DNA from: Dactylis glomerata
Taxonomy: Eukaryota; Streptophyta; Magnoliopsida; Poales; Poaceae
Reading direction: 5' to 3'
Assembly (NCBI GenBank): GCA_007115705.1
Contig: QXEO01000240.1
Span: forward strand, 1,337,290-1,401,289
DNA length: 64,000 nucleotides
Below, piece by piece: positions 31,596-42,562 of the stretch (positions are counted from its first letter, which is position 1; each line of letters begins with the position of its first letter). Both the position numbers and the translations under genes were made by a program. A model generated the notes under the pieces. That model searched no databases. It was not told the origin of the DNA and saw only the letters and a program-made list of their open reading frames with translations.

Positions 31596-33242
31596 TGATA
31601 CGTCTCCAACGTATCCATAATTTTTGATGCTCCATGCTTGTTTTTACACCATTTGCTTAGTGTTTCGTTACACTTCATGGCACTTTTATGCATTTTCCGG
31701 AACTAACCTACTAACTAGTCGCCACAGTGCCAGTTCCCTATTTTCTGCTGTTTTTGTGTTTCAGAAAAGCTACACAGGAAATATTCTCGGAATTGGACGA
31801 AACCAAAGCCAGTCGCCCAGAATTTCACCGAAGCTTCCAGAGAACCGAAGAGGAGACGGAGTGGGGCCACGAGGGGCCCACACACCAGGGCGGCGCGGCC
31901 TAGGCCCTGGCCGCGCCCCCTATGTGTGAGACCACCTCGGTCCACTTCTGACGATGCCCCTTCGCCTATAAAGACCCCCCGACGGGAAAACCCTAAACAC
32001 CCGATCAGTTTTCTAGAACACATCGCGATCCACCACCGCCATCGACCCGAAGATCGGGAGGGTCCAGAAGCTCTTCCCGGCACCCTGCCAGAGAGGGGAA
32101 TCGCCACCGGAGGTCTTCTTCATCGCCATGCTTGCCTCCGGAGCGATGAGTGAGTAGTCTACCTTGGACTATGGGTCCATAGCAGTAGCTAGATGGTTGT
32201 CTTCTCCACCATGTGCTTCATGTTTAGATCTCATGAGCTGCCCTACATGATTGAGATCACCGTTATGTAATTCTACATGTTTGGTTTGTTGAGATCCGAT
32301 GAATATTGGTGTTATGCTTGAGTTGAAGTACTGAAATTTATCTATTGTTATCTCTATGTTGTTTATGATCTTGCATGCTCTCCGTTGTTAGTAGCTATCT
32401 TGGCCGAGTAGTTGCTAGTGACTCCAAGAGGGGGTATTTATGCTCGATAGTGGGTTCATGCCTCTATTTAATCTGGGGGAGTGACAGAAACCTCTAAGGT
32501 TGTAGATGTGTTGTTGCTACTAGGGGGAAAACAACATTCATATGCTCGAGGGCATATGCTTTGTTTACATTACACACTTTGCTTAATGCAGTTATCTGTT
32601 GTTCGCAACTTAATACTCATGGGGTGTTCGGACGATATCCCCGTGAGTGGATTATTAGTCATAGATGCAGTTGGATGGCGGTCTATGTATCTTGTTATAA
32701 TGCCTAGAGTAAATCTCATAGTGATCCTCTCATCATATGCACGTTGTCTTTATTCTATCAATTGCCCAACTGTAATTTGTTTACCCAGCATGTATTATTT
32801 TATCTTATGGAGAGACACCGCTAGTGAACTGTGGACCCCGGTCCTATTTCCATCATATTGCTATCATCTGTTTACATTACTCGCACTGTTTACTTTACTC
32901 GCATACTATTACTATTTTCCACTCGATACGCTCATTCCTTTGTTTCAAGCAAACCGGTGAGATTGACAACCTCATCGTAAGTTGGGAGCAAAGTATTTGG
33001 TTGTGTTGTGTGCAGGTTCCGCGTTGCAGCTAGCAAAGCAAAGCTTGGACGAGGCGCCCTATAAATTGTCCTGAGCTGTCGCAAGCTAGCAAGCATCACC
33101 TTTAGTCCTTTGGCTCTTTCCTCTCCTGATCGACATACCTTGGTTTCTTAACTGAGGGAAAAACCTTGCTGCTATACTCATCATACCTTCCTCTTGGGGT
33201 TCCCAACTGTACGGTGAAAAGATAACACCACCGCAAGCATCA
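31596..33242 (+). repeat. 3' LTR of element B
   Basis: 1647 bp, ending GCAAGCATCA before the GACCT duplication. The TATA box is TATAAAG at 31967, where the 5' LTR copy reads TATAAATA. Confidence 0.93.
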
Positions 33243-34304
33243 GACCTCTACACTGGCAGTTAATTTCTAATTTTCTAGAGTTAATAACATCGCGCATACA
33301 ACAATACACGAACGACTTGGCCATAAACTTGACAGCTGGGTGCACAAATCCCAATGCCCAATCAGATGTCGCCACATGGCCCATCATGCTATCAAGGGGT
33401 GCATAGTTGGCATGACACATTTTCTAAGGATGGCATTGTAGTTTTGCGGAAAACCCTGTAGCAAACTCGAGTAGCAGTATGAGGCCGCCCAAACTGGTGG
33501 CCGCAGTAAATAGACATTATGGTCAGTGTCAGTTTTCCAAATATTCGACATACCCTTAACTTTTCGTCTCCCCACCTCGAGTGCTCCTCCTTGATAACTC
33601 CTCCTTGTTGACGATCAGTTGGGTGCCCTACCTCTATTGTTGCTCCTCCATGACGGAGACAACGACAGTGTCATTTCTGCTGCGATGTCGCTAGAATTTA
33701 CCTCTGTTTGTTCTTGGCCAACCTCCCTAATGACAGTATGCTCCTCTCCCATGTTTCCTCCTCTAGGTTCATCTGCTATAGGTTGAGTAGGGTTTAGCTA
33801 GGATTTGTGCTCAAATGATCAAAGAAAAAGAAGGACAGTTAGCTTTTGGTTTTATCATTGTTTGTGCAGGAAATATTAGCATATTACAATTTGTTTTGAG
33901 TTCCCCTTGGATTTGTGTGTGAATTGAGTTTTCGGAAATAATGGGCATCTTGCTGGAATTTTTTGTTTTTATGGTGTGCATGCAATGTCGGAGTCAATTT
34001 GGCTGTAGAGGATGGTGTGCAAGCAATTTAGAAAAAGGTAGAGAATTTGGAACATGCTCTTTGTAGGTTAGGTTAAATGGGCTAGCTTTACTGACACTGC
34101 ACCTGTACATTTTAGAGATGTGTTAGATACACATTCATATCTATGTTGAGATCAAAGTGCTTTCTTTCTTATATGTAATTATAGGAAATGATGAGAACCT
34201 GTTTACTATAGAATTGTGGCACAGTGGTTTTTTTGTGGGTCACATGAAAATTTGACATATATCCAACCATCAATTGAGTGGTGAGAATTTATAGGATAGA
34301 CGAC
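33243..34304. other. Continuation of the duplicated host unit, no gene confirmed
   Basis: This resumes the sequence interrupted by element B. Minus-strand frames at 33181-33420 and 33384-33575 (with a stretch DSMMGHVATSDWALGFVHPAVK) look exon-like but have no family I can name, and one overlaps the LTR end. The stretch ends at ACGAC, the probable target of LTR F. Confidence 0.35.
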
Positions 34305-34341
34305 TGATACGTCTCCAACGTATCCATAATTTTTGATGCTC

Positions 34342-35881
34342 TGATGTCTACGCACGCGTCTGTTCTTGTAGACAGTGTTGGGCCTCCAAGTGCAGAGGTT
34401 TGTAGAACAGCAGCAAGTTTCCCTTAAGTGGATCACCCAAGGTTTATCGAACTCAGGGAGGAAGAGGTCAAAGCTATCCCTCTCAAACAACCCTGCAATT
34501 ATGATACAGAAAGTCTCTTGTGTCCCCAACACACCCAATACACTTGTCAGATGTATATGTGCGCTAGTTCGGCGAAGAGATAGTGAAATACAAGTAGTAG
34601 TGATGATTATAAGTAGTAACTGTAATATGAAATAAGTATCGCTGTGAGCAAACATGTAACAAAACAGGAAGTAAACGGTGTGCAATGCTTGGAAACGAGG
34701 CCTAGGGATCATACTTTCACTAGTGGACACACTCCCAACAAATATAACATAATTGAACAAATAGATAACTTCTATTCACTATGGTACTCTGAATTACTCT
34801 CCTATTGAGTAACACTAATCATTGCGTAGGGCTACGAAGCACTCCTCAAAGTTCATCAAGTACTTGACAAATACCACTCATAGAGATATCCAAATCAAAT
34901 CACAACTCAAGATAGATATTATTGCAACTTAGACCAAGTACTAACACGGTGCACACACTGTCAACATTACACCATGAAAGGAGGAAAAGATCACTTCAAT
35001 ACTATCATAGTGATAATTATTCTCATAATCCATAAGAGATCACAATCGTAGCCTAGACCAAGTACCACCATGATGCACGCACTATCACCGTTACACCATG
35101 GCAGGAGGAATAGATTACTTTAATAACACACTAGAGTACACATAATGAAGAAGAGTAACATCTACTTATTCAACATGATACGAAGCTCACGATCACATAA
35201 AGATCACATCATGGGAGAGAGAGGTGAACCACATAGCTACCGGTAGAGCCCTCAGCCCCGGGGATGAACTACTCCCTCCTCATCATAGGAGACAGCAAGG
35301 TTGATGGAGATGGCGGTGAGGTCGATGGAGACGGCGGAGACGGCGATGGAGACCGATGGAGATGGCTCCGGGGGCACTTCCCTGTCCCGGCAGGGTGCCG
35401 GAACAGAGACTTCTGTCCCCCAAAATTCGTCGACGGCGGCGGCGGAGCTACGGAACTCTTTCTGGAAAATTGTCGACCCCCTTAGGGTTTTCCGTCCCGA
35501 AGCTTTATATAGGCGAAGGGGCGTCGTCAGAGGGCAGCCAGGGGCTCCTCACACCAGGGTGGTGCAGCCAGGGCCTGGGCCGCGCCACCTATGTGTGAGG
35601 GCTGCCTCTGGCCCCCCTCCGGCTCTCTTTCGGTCCTCGGGAAGCTTCCGGGCAAAATAAGACTTCAGGAACTTGTTTCGTCCAATTCCGAGAATATTTC
35701 GTGTGTATCACTCTGAAACACAAAAACAGCAGAAAACAGGGAACTGGCACTGTGGCATCTTGTCAATAGGTTAGTTCCGGAAATCGCATAAAAACGCCAC
35801 AAAGTGTAATGAAACACAAGGCAAATGCTGTAAAAACAAGCATGGAGCATCAAAAATTATAGATACGTTTGAGACGTATCA
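34342..35881 (-). repeat. 3' LTR of element D
   Basis: On the plus strand it runs from TGATGTCTACGCACGCGTCT to GATACGTTTGAGACGTATCA. The likely TATA box reads TATATAAAGC on the minus strand near 35510. A GGC/GAT triplet-rich stretch lies around 35300-35370. Confidence 0.92.
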
Positions 35882-35911
35882 GCATCCCCAAGCTTAACTC
35901 CTGCTCGTCCT
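35882..35911 (-). other. Polypurine tract of element D, separated from its body by E
   Basis: On the minus strand this is CAGGAGTTAAGCTTGGGG next to the 3' LTR. Element E inserted only 30 bp from the D LTR, duplicating GTCCT (35907-35911 and 42558-42562). Confidence 0.85.
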
Positions 35912-37454
35912 TGATGTCTACGCACGCGTCTGTTCTTGTAGACAGTGTTGGGCCTCCAAGTGCAGAGGTTTGTAGAGCAGCAGCAAGTTTCCCTTAAGTG
36001 GATCATCCAAGGTTTATCGAACTCAGGGAGGAAGAGGTCAAAGCTATCCCTCTCAAGCAACCCTGCAATTACGATACAGAAAGTCTCTTGTGTCCCCAAC
36101 ACACCCAATACACTTGTCAGATGTATAGGTGCACTAGTTCGGCGAAGAGATAGTGAAATACAAGTAGTTGTGATGAATATAAGTAGCAAATGTAACTTGA
36201 AATAAATATCGCTGCGAGCAAACATGTAACAAAACAGCGAGTAAACGGTGTGCAATGCTTGGAAACAAGGCCTAGGGATCATACTTTCACTAGTGGACAC
36301 ACTCCCAACAAATATAACATGATTGAACAAATAAACAACTTCTCTTCACTATGGTACTCTGAATTACTCTCCTATTGAACAACACTAATCATTGCGTAGG
36401 GCTACGAAGCACTCCTTAAAGTTCATCAAGTACTTGACAAACACCACTCATAGAGATATTCAAATCAGATCACAACTCAAGATAGATATTATTGCAACTT
36501 AGACCAAGTACTAACACGGTGCACACACTGTCAACATTACACCATGAAAGGAGGAATAGATCACTTCAATACTATCATAGCGATAATTATTATCATAATC
36601 CATAAAAGATCACAATCGTAGCCTAGACCAAGTACCACCATGATGCACACACTGTCACCGTTACACCATGGCAGGAGGAATAGATTACTTTAATAATACC
36701 ACTAGAGTACACATAATATCTGAATAATAACATCTACTTGTTCAACATGATACAAAGCTCACGATCACATAAAGATCACATCATGGGAGAGAGAGGTGAA
36801 CCACATAGCTACCGGTAGAGCCCTTAGCCCCGGGGATGAACTACTCCCTCCTCATCATAGGAGACAGCAAGGTTGATGGAGATGGCGGTGAGGTTGATGG
36901 AGACGGCGGAGACGGCGATGGAGACCGATGGAGATGGCTCCGGGGGCACTTCCCCGTCCCGGCAGGGTGCCGGAACAGAGACTTCTATCCCCCGAAATTC
37001 GTCGGCGGCGGCGGCGGAGCTGTGGAACTGTTTCTGGAAAATTGTCGACTCCCCTAGGGTTTTCTATCTCGAGGCTTCTTATAGGCGAAGGGGCGATGTC
37101 AGAGGTGGCCCCAGGCCCCCTCACACCATGGCGGCGCGGCCAGGGCCTGGGCCGCGCCAGCCATGTGTGTGGGGCCCTGGTGGCCCCTCTCCTACTCCTC
37201 TTCGGATCTCTGGAAGCTTCCGGGTAAAATAAGACTTCAGGAACTTGTTTCGTCCAATTCCGAGAATATTTCCTGTGTATCACTTCTGAAACACAAAAAC
37301 AGCAGAAAACAGGGAACTGGCACTGTGGCATCTTGTCAATAGGTTAGTTCCAGAAAATGCATAAAAGTGCCACGAAGTGTAACGAAACACAAGGCAAATG
37401 GTGCAAAAACAAGCATGGAGCATCAAAAATTATAGATACGTTGGAGACGTATCA
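35912..37454 (-). repeat. 3' LTR of element E
   Basis: 1543 bp. It contains a 21-bp segment around 36895-36925 (GGAGACGGC-type triplets) that is missing from the E 5' LTR. It abuts the polypurine tract at 37455-37478. Confidence 0.92.
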
Positions 37455-40232
37455 AGCATCCCCAAGCTTAACTCCTGCTCGTCCTCGAGTAGATAAGTGA
37501 TAACAAAGAATAATTTTTGAGGTGACATGCATCTACACAATCTTGATCATATATGTAAGCATTGTGAGCTGGGATCAAAAGAACTTAAAACATGGGCATG
37601 AACGATATAATCTTGACAATGAGAACTTAGCAACCATGTTGTAAACATGAAAAGAAACACAAACAAAAGATCATGAATAATGAAACAATGAAAGTCAAAT
37701 GTGTGTTCAAATCATATGGAAAAACATAGTAAACGGTTTTCAGCTTGTCCCTCATGAGAGAGCAAAACATAAATGCATAGGACACCTTCAAGTTTAAGAG
37801 GGCGACTAGATACAAATAATTGAGAACAAGTGAAACCATGATCATGAATCAATCAATGAAAACTTTGGGACAATGCACATTATACTCAGAATGACAACTA
37901 TGCTCTCTTAATGGTGCATAAAGATAGAAGGTGGTGACTCAACATAAAAGTAAAAGAAAGGCCCTTCGCAGAGGGAAGTAGTGATTAAACATGTGCTAGA
38001 GCTTTTCATTTGTAAAACAGAGAGATAAAAATTGGTTTTGAGAGGTGTTTGTCTTTGTCAACGACTGGCAATGGGGTTCTTACTATCTTCCATACAAAAA
38101 TGAAGCAAGTTTTTGAGAGAGAGATTGGCACTTTTGTGCTCTTTTATAAAGCTTGGCACTCCTCCCCACCTTTTTTCCTTTCACAAACCATGGCAAACCG
38201 ATTCCATCGGGTGCCCACCAACATTCACATTCCATGGAGGAGTGCCTTTTTCTTTACTTTTTTTTCCTTTTTTCTTTTCTTTTTGGAATAAGTAATATGG
38301 AAGATAGCAAATCCGACCACTACGTCCCCATGAGCTAAAAACAGTGTCACAAAACGAGAAGTATTTTGAAGATTTTTTGAAAGGTAGCACATGAAAATTT
38401 ACTTGGAATGGCTTGCAAATACCATGCATAGGAATTTATAGTGGACACAATGGCAAACTTGGTTTTTGGGAGTTGGATGCACGAGTAGAGCTCATACTCA
38501 GTACAAAATGAGGGCTAGCAAAAGACTGGGAGCGACCAACTAAGAGAGCAATAATGGCCATAATCATGCAAAACGACAAAGTGACATTAAAAGAAGCATA
38601 AGATGGCATCAAAAGTCAAAAACTAAATGATCATAGAGGCTATAGGCGACTTATTTTGTAGTCAACATGGTGTAAGCATGTGCCAAGTCAACCCAAATAA
38701 AGCATCAAAGGAGAAAACCAAATAAATGCTTCCATATAATAAAAACAACGCATGATTTTTTCAAAGGCTCATTAAGCAATCTCAGTCATTTGAGACAAGT
38801 CATGCTACAACAAAAATCACTAAGCATACTATCAAAAAGACATCAAGCATGACATGCAAAAGCCTAAGCCGCAGTCTACACAAGCTCCTACTTGTACCAC
38901 TTTTTTGCATAAAGCTTTTTCTCTTTTCCAACACCATTCAAACTTTTTAAATCCAACTCTTTTGAGGAAAACCAACATGTACCAGAGGTCCAAATACACC
39001 TTGATGCAAAGATAAAACAAGATCTGAACACAAATCAAGGCGAAAAACGAAAGCTAAACGCAGTAGCAGAAAACAGAACACTCGTTGAAACGATAAGAGT
39101 GAAAAACGGAGTGTTCTTGGCAAATGAAAAACGGAGCATGTCTCTCTCCGAGCACATGATGTGATCCAAACATTTATTGCAGCAAACAAAGCAAAAGAAA
39201 ACTAAAAACAAAAACAACTGACGCTCCAAGAAAAATGCATAGTGCATGAAGCAATAAAAATATAGTGTTTTGAAAGGTGACCTAATTTTTGCCGATGAAG
39301 AAGGGGTGCCTTGGGGGCATCCCCAAGCTTTGACGCTTGTACTTCTTGGATATTTCTTGGGGTGATACATGGGCATACCCAAGCTTGAGCTTTTGTCCAT
39401 TCTTCAACTCATCTCATCACTCTCCAATCCCTACACTTGAAAACTTCCTTCATACAAAACTAAACACAAATCTATTAGCAACATTAGTGTAAGCATAGCA
39501 TTGAATCAACCCTTTTTGCTTCAGGTTTCAACCCAAAACCACCACATATATAGCATATACTACTGTAGCAACCTCCCAAAAAGTTCCGTGATCAAAAGAA
39601 CTCAAAAGAAAGCGATAAAGTGGCAAACACAAATATTGGCAGAAATCTGTCAAAACAGAACAGCTGACAAAGGCAGAATTCTTGAGGGGTTTTTTGTTGC
39701 TTAAATCAAAAAGTGTTCAACTAATGAAAGTTTGGATATAACCTGGGGCATATGCACAAGAAATCGCAGGTCCAAAAGATATACAGAGAATTTTCACGAA
39801 TTTTTACGGTGCAGCACCGAAAACAGTTTCAGGACAGCAACATCCCCAAATCTTACCTCACTCAAATTAGAGGCTTCTCTTGGCACAAAAATGAAATAAA
39901 AAGGATAAGGAGCGGTTATTACAGTAGTAATAACTTCCAAGACTCAAATAAAAGAAAAAAAATACTGAAAATAAAACAATGGGTTACCTCCCAAGAGTGC
40001 TTTTCTTTAACGCCTTTGAGCTAGGCGCAGAAAATTACGAAGATGCTCATGTGGGCGCCATATAAGAGCTTGAGGCAAAGGCGCCATATAGGAACTTAAA
40101 GCAATAGAGAGCATGAAAAAGCAGATGTGAAAGACATTTATATCTGAACCACTTCCTATGCATAGGAATCTTGTAAGAAAATAAATCAACGAGGCACATA
40201 GTAGCAAGCATGGATAGATAAAACAAGTGCCA
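37455..40232 (-). other. 3' noncoding region of element E
   Basis: No supported frame except a decayed continuation of the E ORF at about 40076-40232. The part 38460-40030 is collinear with A, B and G. The part around 38000-38460 is a different module, replacing about 700 bp found at 12300-13080 in A. Homology with A resumes at GCGAAGGGCCTTTCTTTTAC. Confidence 0.75.
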
Positions 40233-40895
40233 CTACAAGATTTGCAACATAAAGAGGGGAAACTTAATATTGTTGAGATCCATCAAACCATGTTTCCCTC
40301 TCTCATAATAACTTTCAGTAGCATCATGAATAGAACTAACAATATAACTATCACATAAAGCATCCTTATCATGAGCCACATGCATAAAAGAATTAATACT
40401 CACCACAGGAGCAATAGTAGTAGGAGCAGATTCAACAGAATAATTATTCTCATCACCATAATCATCATAAATAGGAGGCATATTGTAATCATAACTAATT
40501 TTATCCTCAATAGTAGGTGAACTGAAAATATTATACTCATCATCATAGCCATCATAAACTAGAGGTTTAGTATCATCACAAGCTAGAGAGCAACTATTTC
40601 GCAAAGCATATTCTTCAAACATATCATCATAAGAAGGAACATCACATATGGGAGATAAAATATTATCAGAACAAACTTTCTCCACTAAAGCTGGGGAACT
40701 AAAAATATCATGCTTAACAAAACCAGCTTCCCCAAGCTTAGACTTTTCTATAGCATTATCAACAACGGTGTTCAAAGCATTCATACTAACAACACTATTA
40801 GCATGCAAATTAAGATCCAAAGGTTTTTCAATTTTCTCTTCAAACACTTCATATCTAAACTCAGGAAAAAGACTACAGAACTCTTTGTTTTCCAT
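40233..40895 (-). CDS. Acidic tyrosine-rich element protein of E (220 aa)
   Basis: An open frame from an ATG at 40893-40895. The first 40 residues hold FRYEVFEEKIEKPLDLNLH. The middle is rich in Asp, Tyr, Asn and Ser (YDDMFEEYAL, YDGYDDEYNIF, YDDYGDENNY). The end contains DATESYYERGKHGLMDL. It stops at TAG 40233-40235, but the same frame continues into sequence matching the longer D protein (HRKWFR near 40155), so this copy is probably truncated. I recall related proteins from many wheat BACs. There is no known enzymatic domain and the role is unknown. Confidence 0.6.
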   Translation of the reverse strand: MENKEFCSLFPEFRYEVFEEKIEKPLDLNLHANSVVSMNALNTVVDNAIEKSKLGEAGFVKHDIFSSPALVEKVCSDNILSPICDVPSYDDMFEEYALRNSCSLACDDTKPLVYDGYDDEYNIFSSPTIEDKISYDYNMPPIYDDYGDENNYSVESAPTTIAPVVSINSFMHVAHDKDALCDSYIVSSIHDATESYYERGKHGLMDLNNIKFPLFMLQIL

Positions 40896-41007
40896 TAAGC
40901 CTAACTAGTGAAAATAAAAATAAGAAACAAAAAGATGTAATTGCAGAATCTAAAGGAAATAACTCCGAGCACTTACACAGGAGGATGCGAGTACCTTTTA
41001 CCTTACC

Positions 41008-41025
41008 TCCCCGGCAACGGCGCCA
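41008..41025 (-). other. Primer-binding site of element E (tRNA-Asp type)
   Basis: It reads TGGCGCCGTTGCCGGGGA on the minus strand, an unmutated tRNA-Asp type site, 10 bp after the LTR end. Confidence 0.9.
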
Positions 41026-41035
41026 GAAAAGAGCT

Positions 41036-42557
41036 TGATGTCTACGCACGCGTCTGTTCTTGTAGACAGTGTTGGGCCTCCAAGTGCAGAGGTTTGTAGA
41101 GCAGCAACAAGTTTCCCTTAAGTGGATCACCCAAGGTTTATCGAACTCAGGGAGGAAGAGGTCAAAGCTATCCCTCTCAAGCAACCCTGCAATTACGATA
41201 CAGAAAGTCTCTTGTGTCCCCAACACACCCAATACACTTGTCAGATGTATAGGTGCACTAGTTCGGCGAAGAGATAGTGAAATACAAGTAGTTGTGATGA
41301 ATATAAGTAGAAAATGTAACTTGAAATAAATATCGCTGCGAGCAAACATGTAACAAAACAGCGAGTAAACGGTGTGCAATGCTTGGAAACAAGGCCTAGG
41401 GATCATACTTTCACTAGTGGACACACTCCCAACAAATATAACATGATTGAACAAATAAACAACTTCTCTTCACTATGGTACTCTGAATTACTCTCCTATT
41501 GAACAACACTAATCATTGCGTAGGGCTACGAAGCACTCCTTAAAGTTCATCAAGTACTTGACAAACACCACTCATAGAGATATTCAAATCAGATCACAAC
41601 TCAAGATAGATATTATTGCAACTTAGACCAAGTACTAACACGGTGCACACACTGTCAACATTACACCATGAAAGGAGGAATAGATCACTTCAATACTATC
41701 ATAGCGATAATTATTCTCATAATCCATAAAAGATCACAATCGTAGCCTAGACCAAGTACCACCATGATGCACGCACTGTCACCGTTACACCATGGCAGGA
41801 GGAATAGATTACTTTAATAATACCACTAGAGTACACATAATATCTGAATAATAACATCTACTTGTTCAACATGATACAAAGCTCACGATCACATAAAGAT
41901 CACATCATGGGAGAGAGAGGTGAACCACATAGCTACCGGTAGAGCCCTTAGCCCCGGGGATGAACAACTCCCTCCTCATCATAGGAGACAACAAGGTTGA
42001 TGGAGATGGCGGTGAGGTCGATGGAGACCGATGGAGATGGCTCCGGGGGCACTTCCCCATCCCGGCAGGGTGCCGGAACAGAGACTTCTGTCCCCCGAAA
42101 TTCGTCGGCGGCGGCGGCGGAGCTGCGGAACTGTTTCTGGAAAATTGCTGACTCCCCTAGGGTTTTCCATCCCGAGGCTTCTTATAGGCGAAGGGGTGAT
42201 GTCAGAGGTGGCCCCAGGCCCCCTCACACCATGGCGGCGTGGCCAGGGCCTGGGCCGCGCCAGCCATGTGTGTGGGGCCCTGGTGGCCCCTCTCCTACTC
42301 CTCTTCGGATCTCTGGAAGCTTCTTGGTAAAATAAGACTTCAGGAACTTGTTTCGTCCAATTCCGAGAATATTTCCTGTGTATCACTTCTGAAACACAAA
42401 AACAGCAGAAAACAGGGAACTGGCACTGTGGCATCTTGTCAATAGGTTAGTTCCGGAAAATGCATAAAAGTGCCACGAAGTGTAACGAAACACAAGGCAA
42501 ATGGTGCAAAAACAAGCATGGAGCATCAAAAATTATAGATACGTTGGAGACGTATCA
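41036..42557 (-). repeat. 5' LTR of element E
   Basis: 1522 bp, ending on the plus strand with GATACGTTGGAGACGTATCA before GTCCT. It is shorter than the 3' LTR by the 21-bp triplet indel. Confidence 0.92.
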
Positions 42558-42562
42558 GTCCT

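Larger units (their letters stand above)
24759..33242 (+). mobile_element. Complete non-autonomous LTR retrotransposon B (Athila-like gypsy group)
   Basis: An 8484-bp element with two 1647-bp LTRs and the target-site duplication GACCT at 24754-24758 and 33243-33247. It carries a primer site at 26417, a gag ORF (26600-28210), a broken protease region, about 2.9 kb of 3' noncoding DNA and a purine-rich tract. The LTRs are similar at about 98% by eye. Reverse transcriptase, RNase H and integrase are absent. The ORF begins after a leader shared with A and G. Confidence 0.96.
35912..42557 (-). mobile_element. Complete non-autonomous LTR retrotransposon E inside D
   Basis: A 6646-bp element with GTCCT target-site duplications. 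The 3' LTR is 35912-37454, the 5' LTR 41036-42557, the primer site 41008-41025 and the ORF 40233-40895. It is the same family and orientation as its host D. The two LTRs differ by a 21-bp triplet-rich indel and about 20 substitutions counted by eye. No reverse transcriptase or integrase is encoded. Confidence 0.95.

Noticed and set aside
34206..34760. 184-codon minus frame, with counterparts at 35857 and 40873
   Set aside because: It spans the LTR U5 end of D/E-type LTRs and adjacent unrelated sequence; its repeated core is LTR, not a gene.
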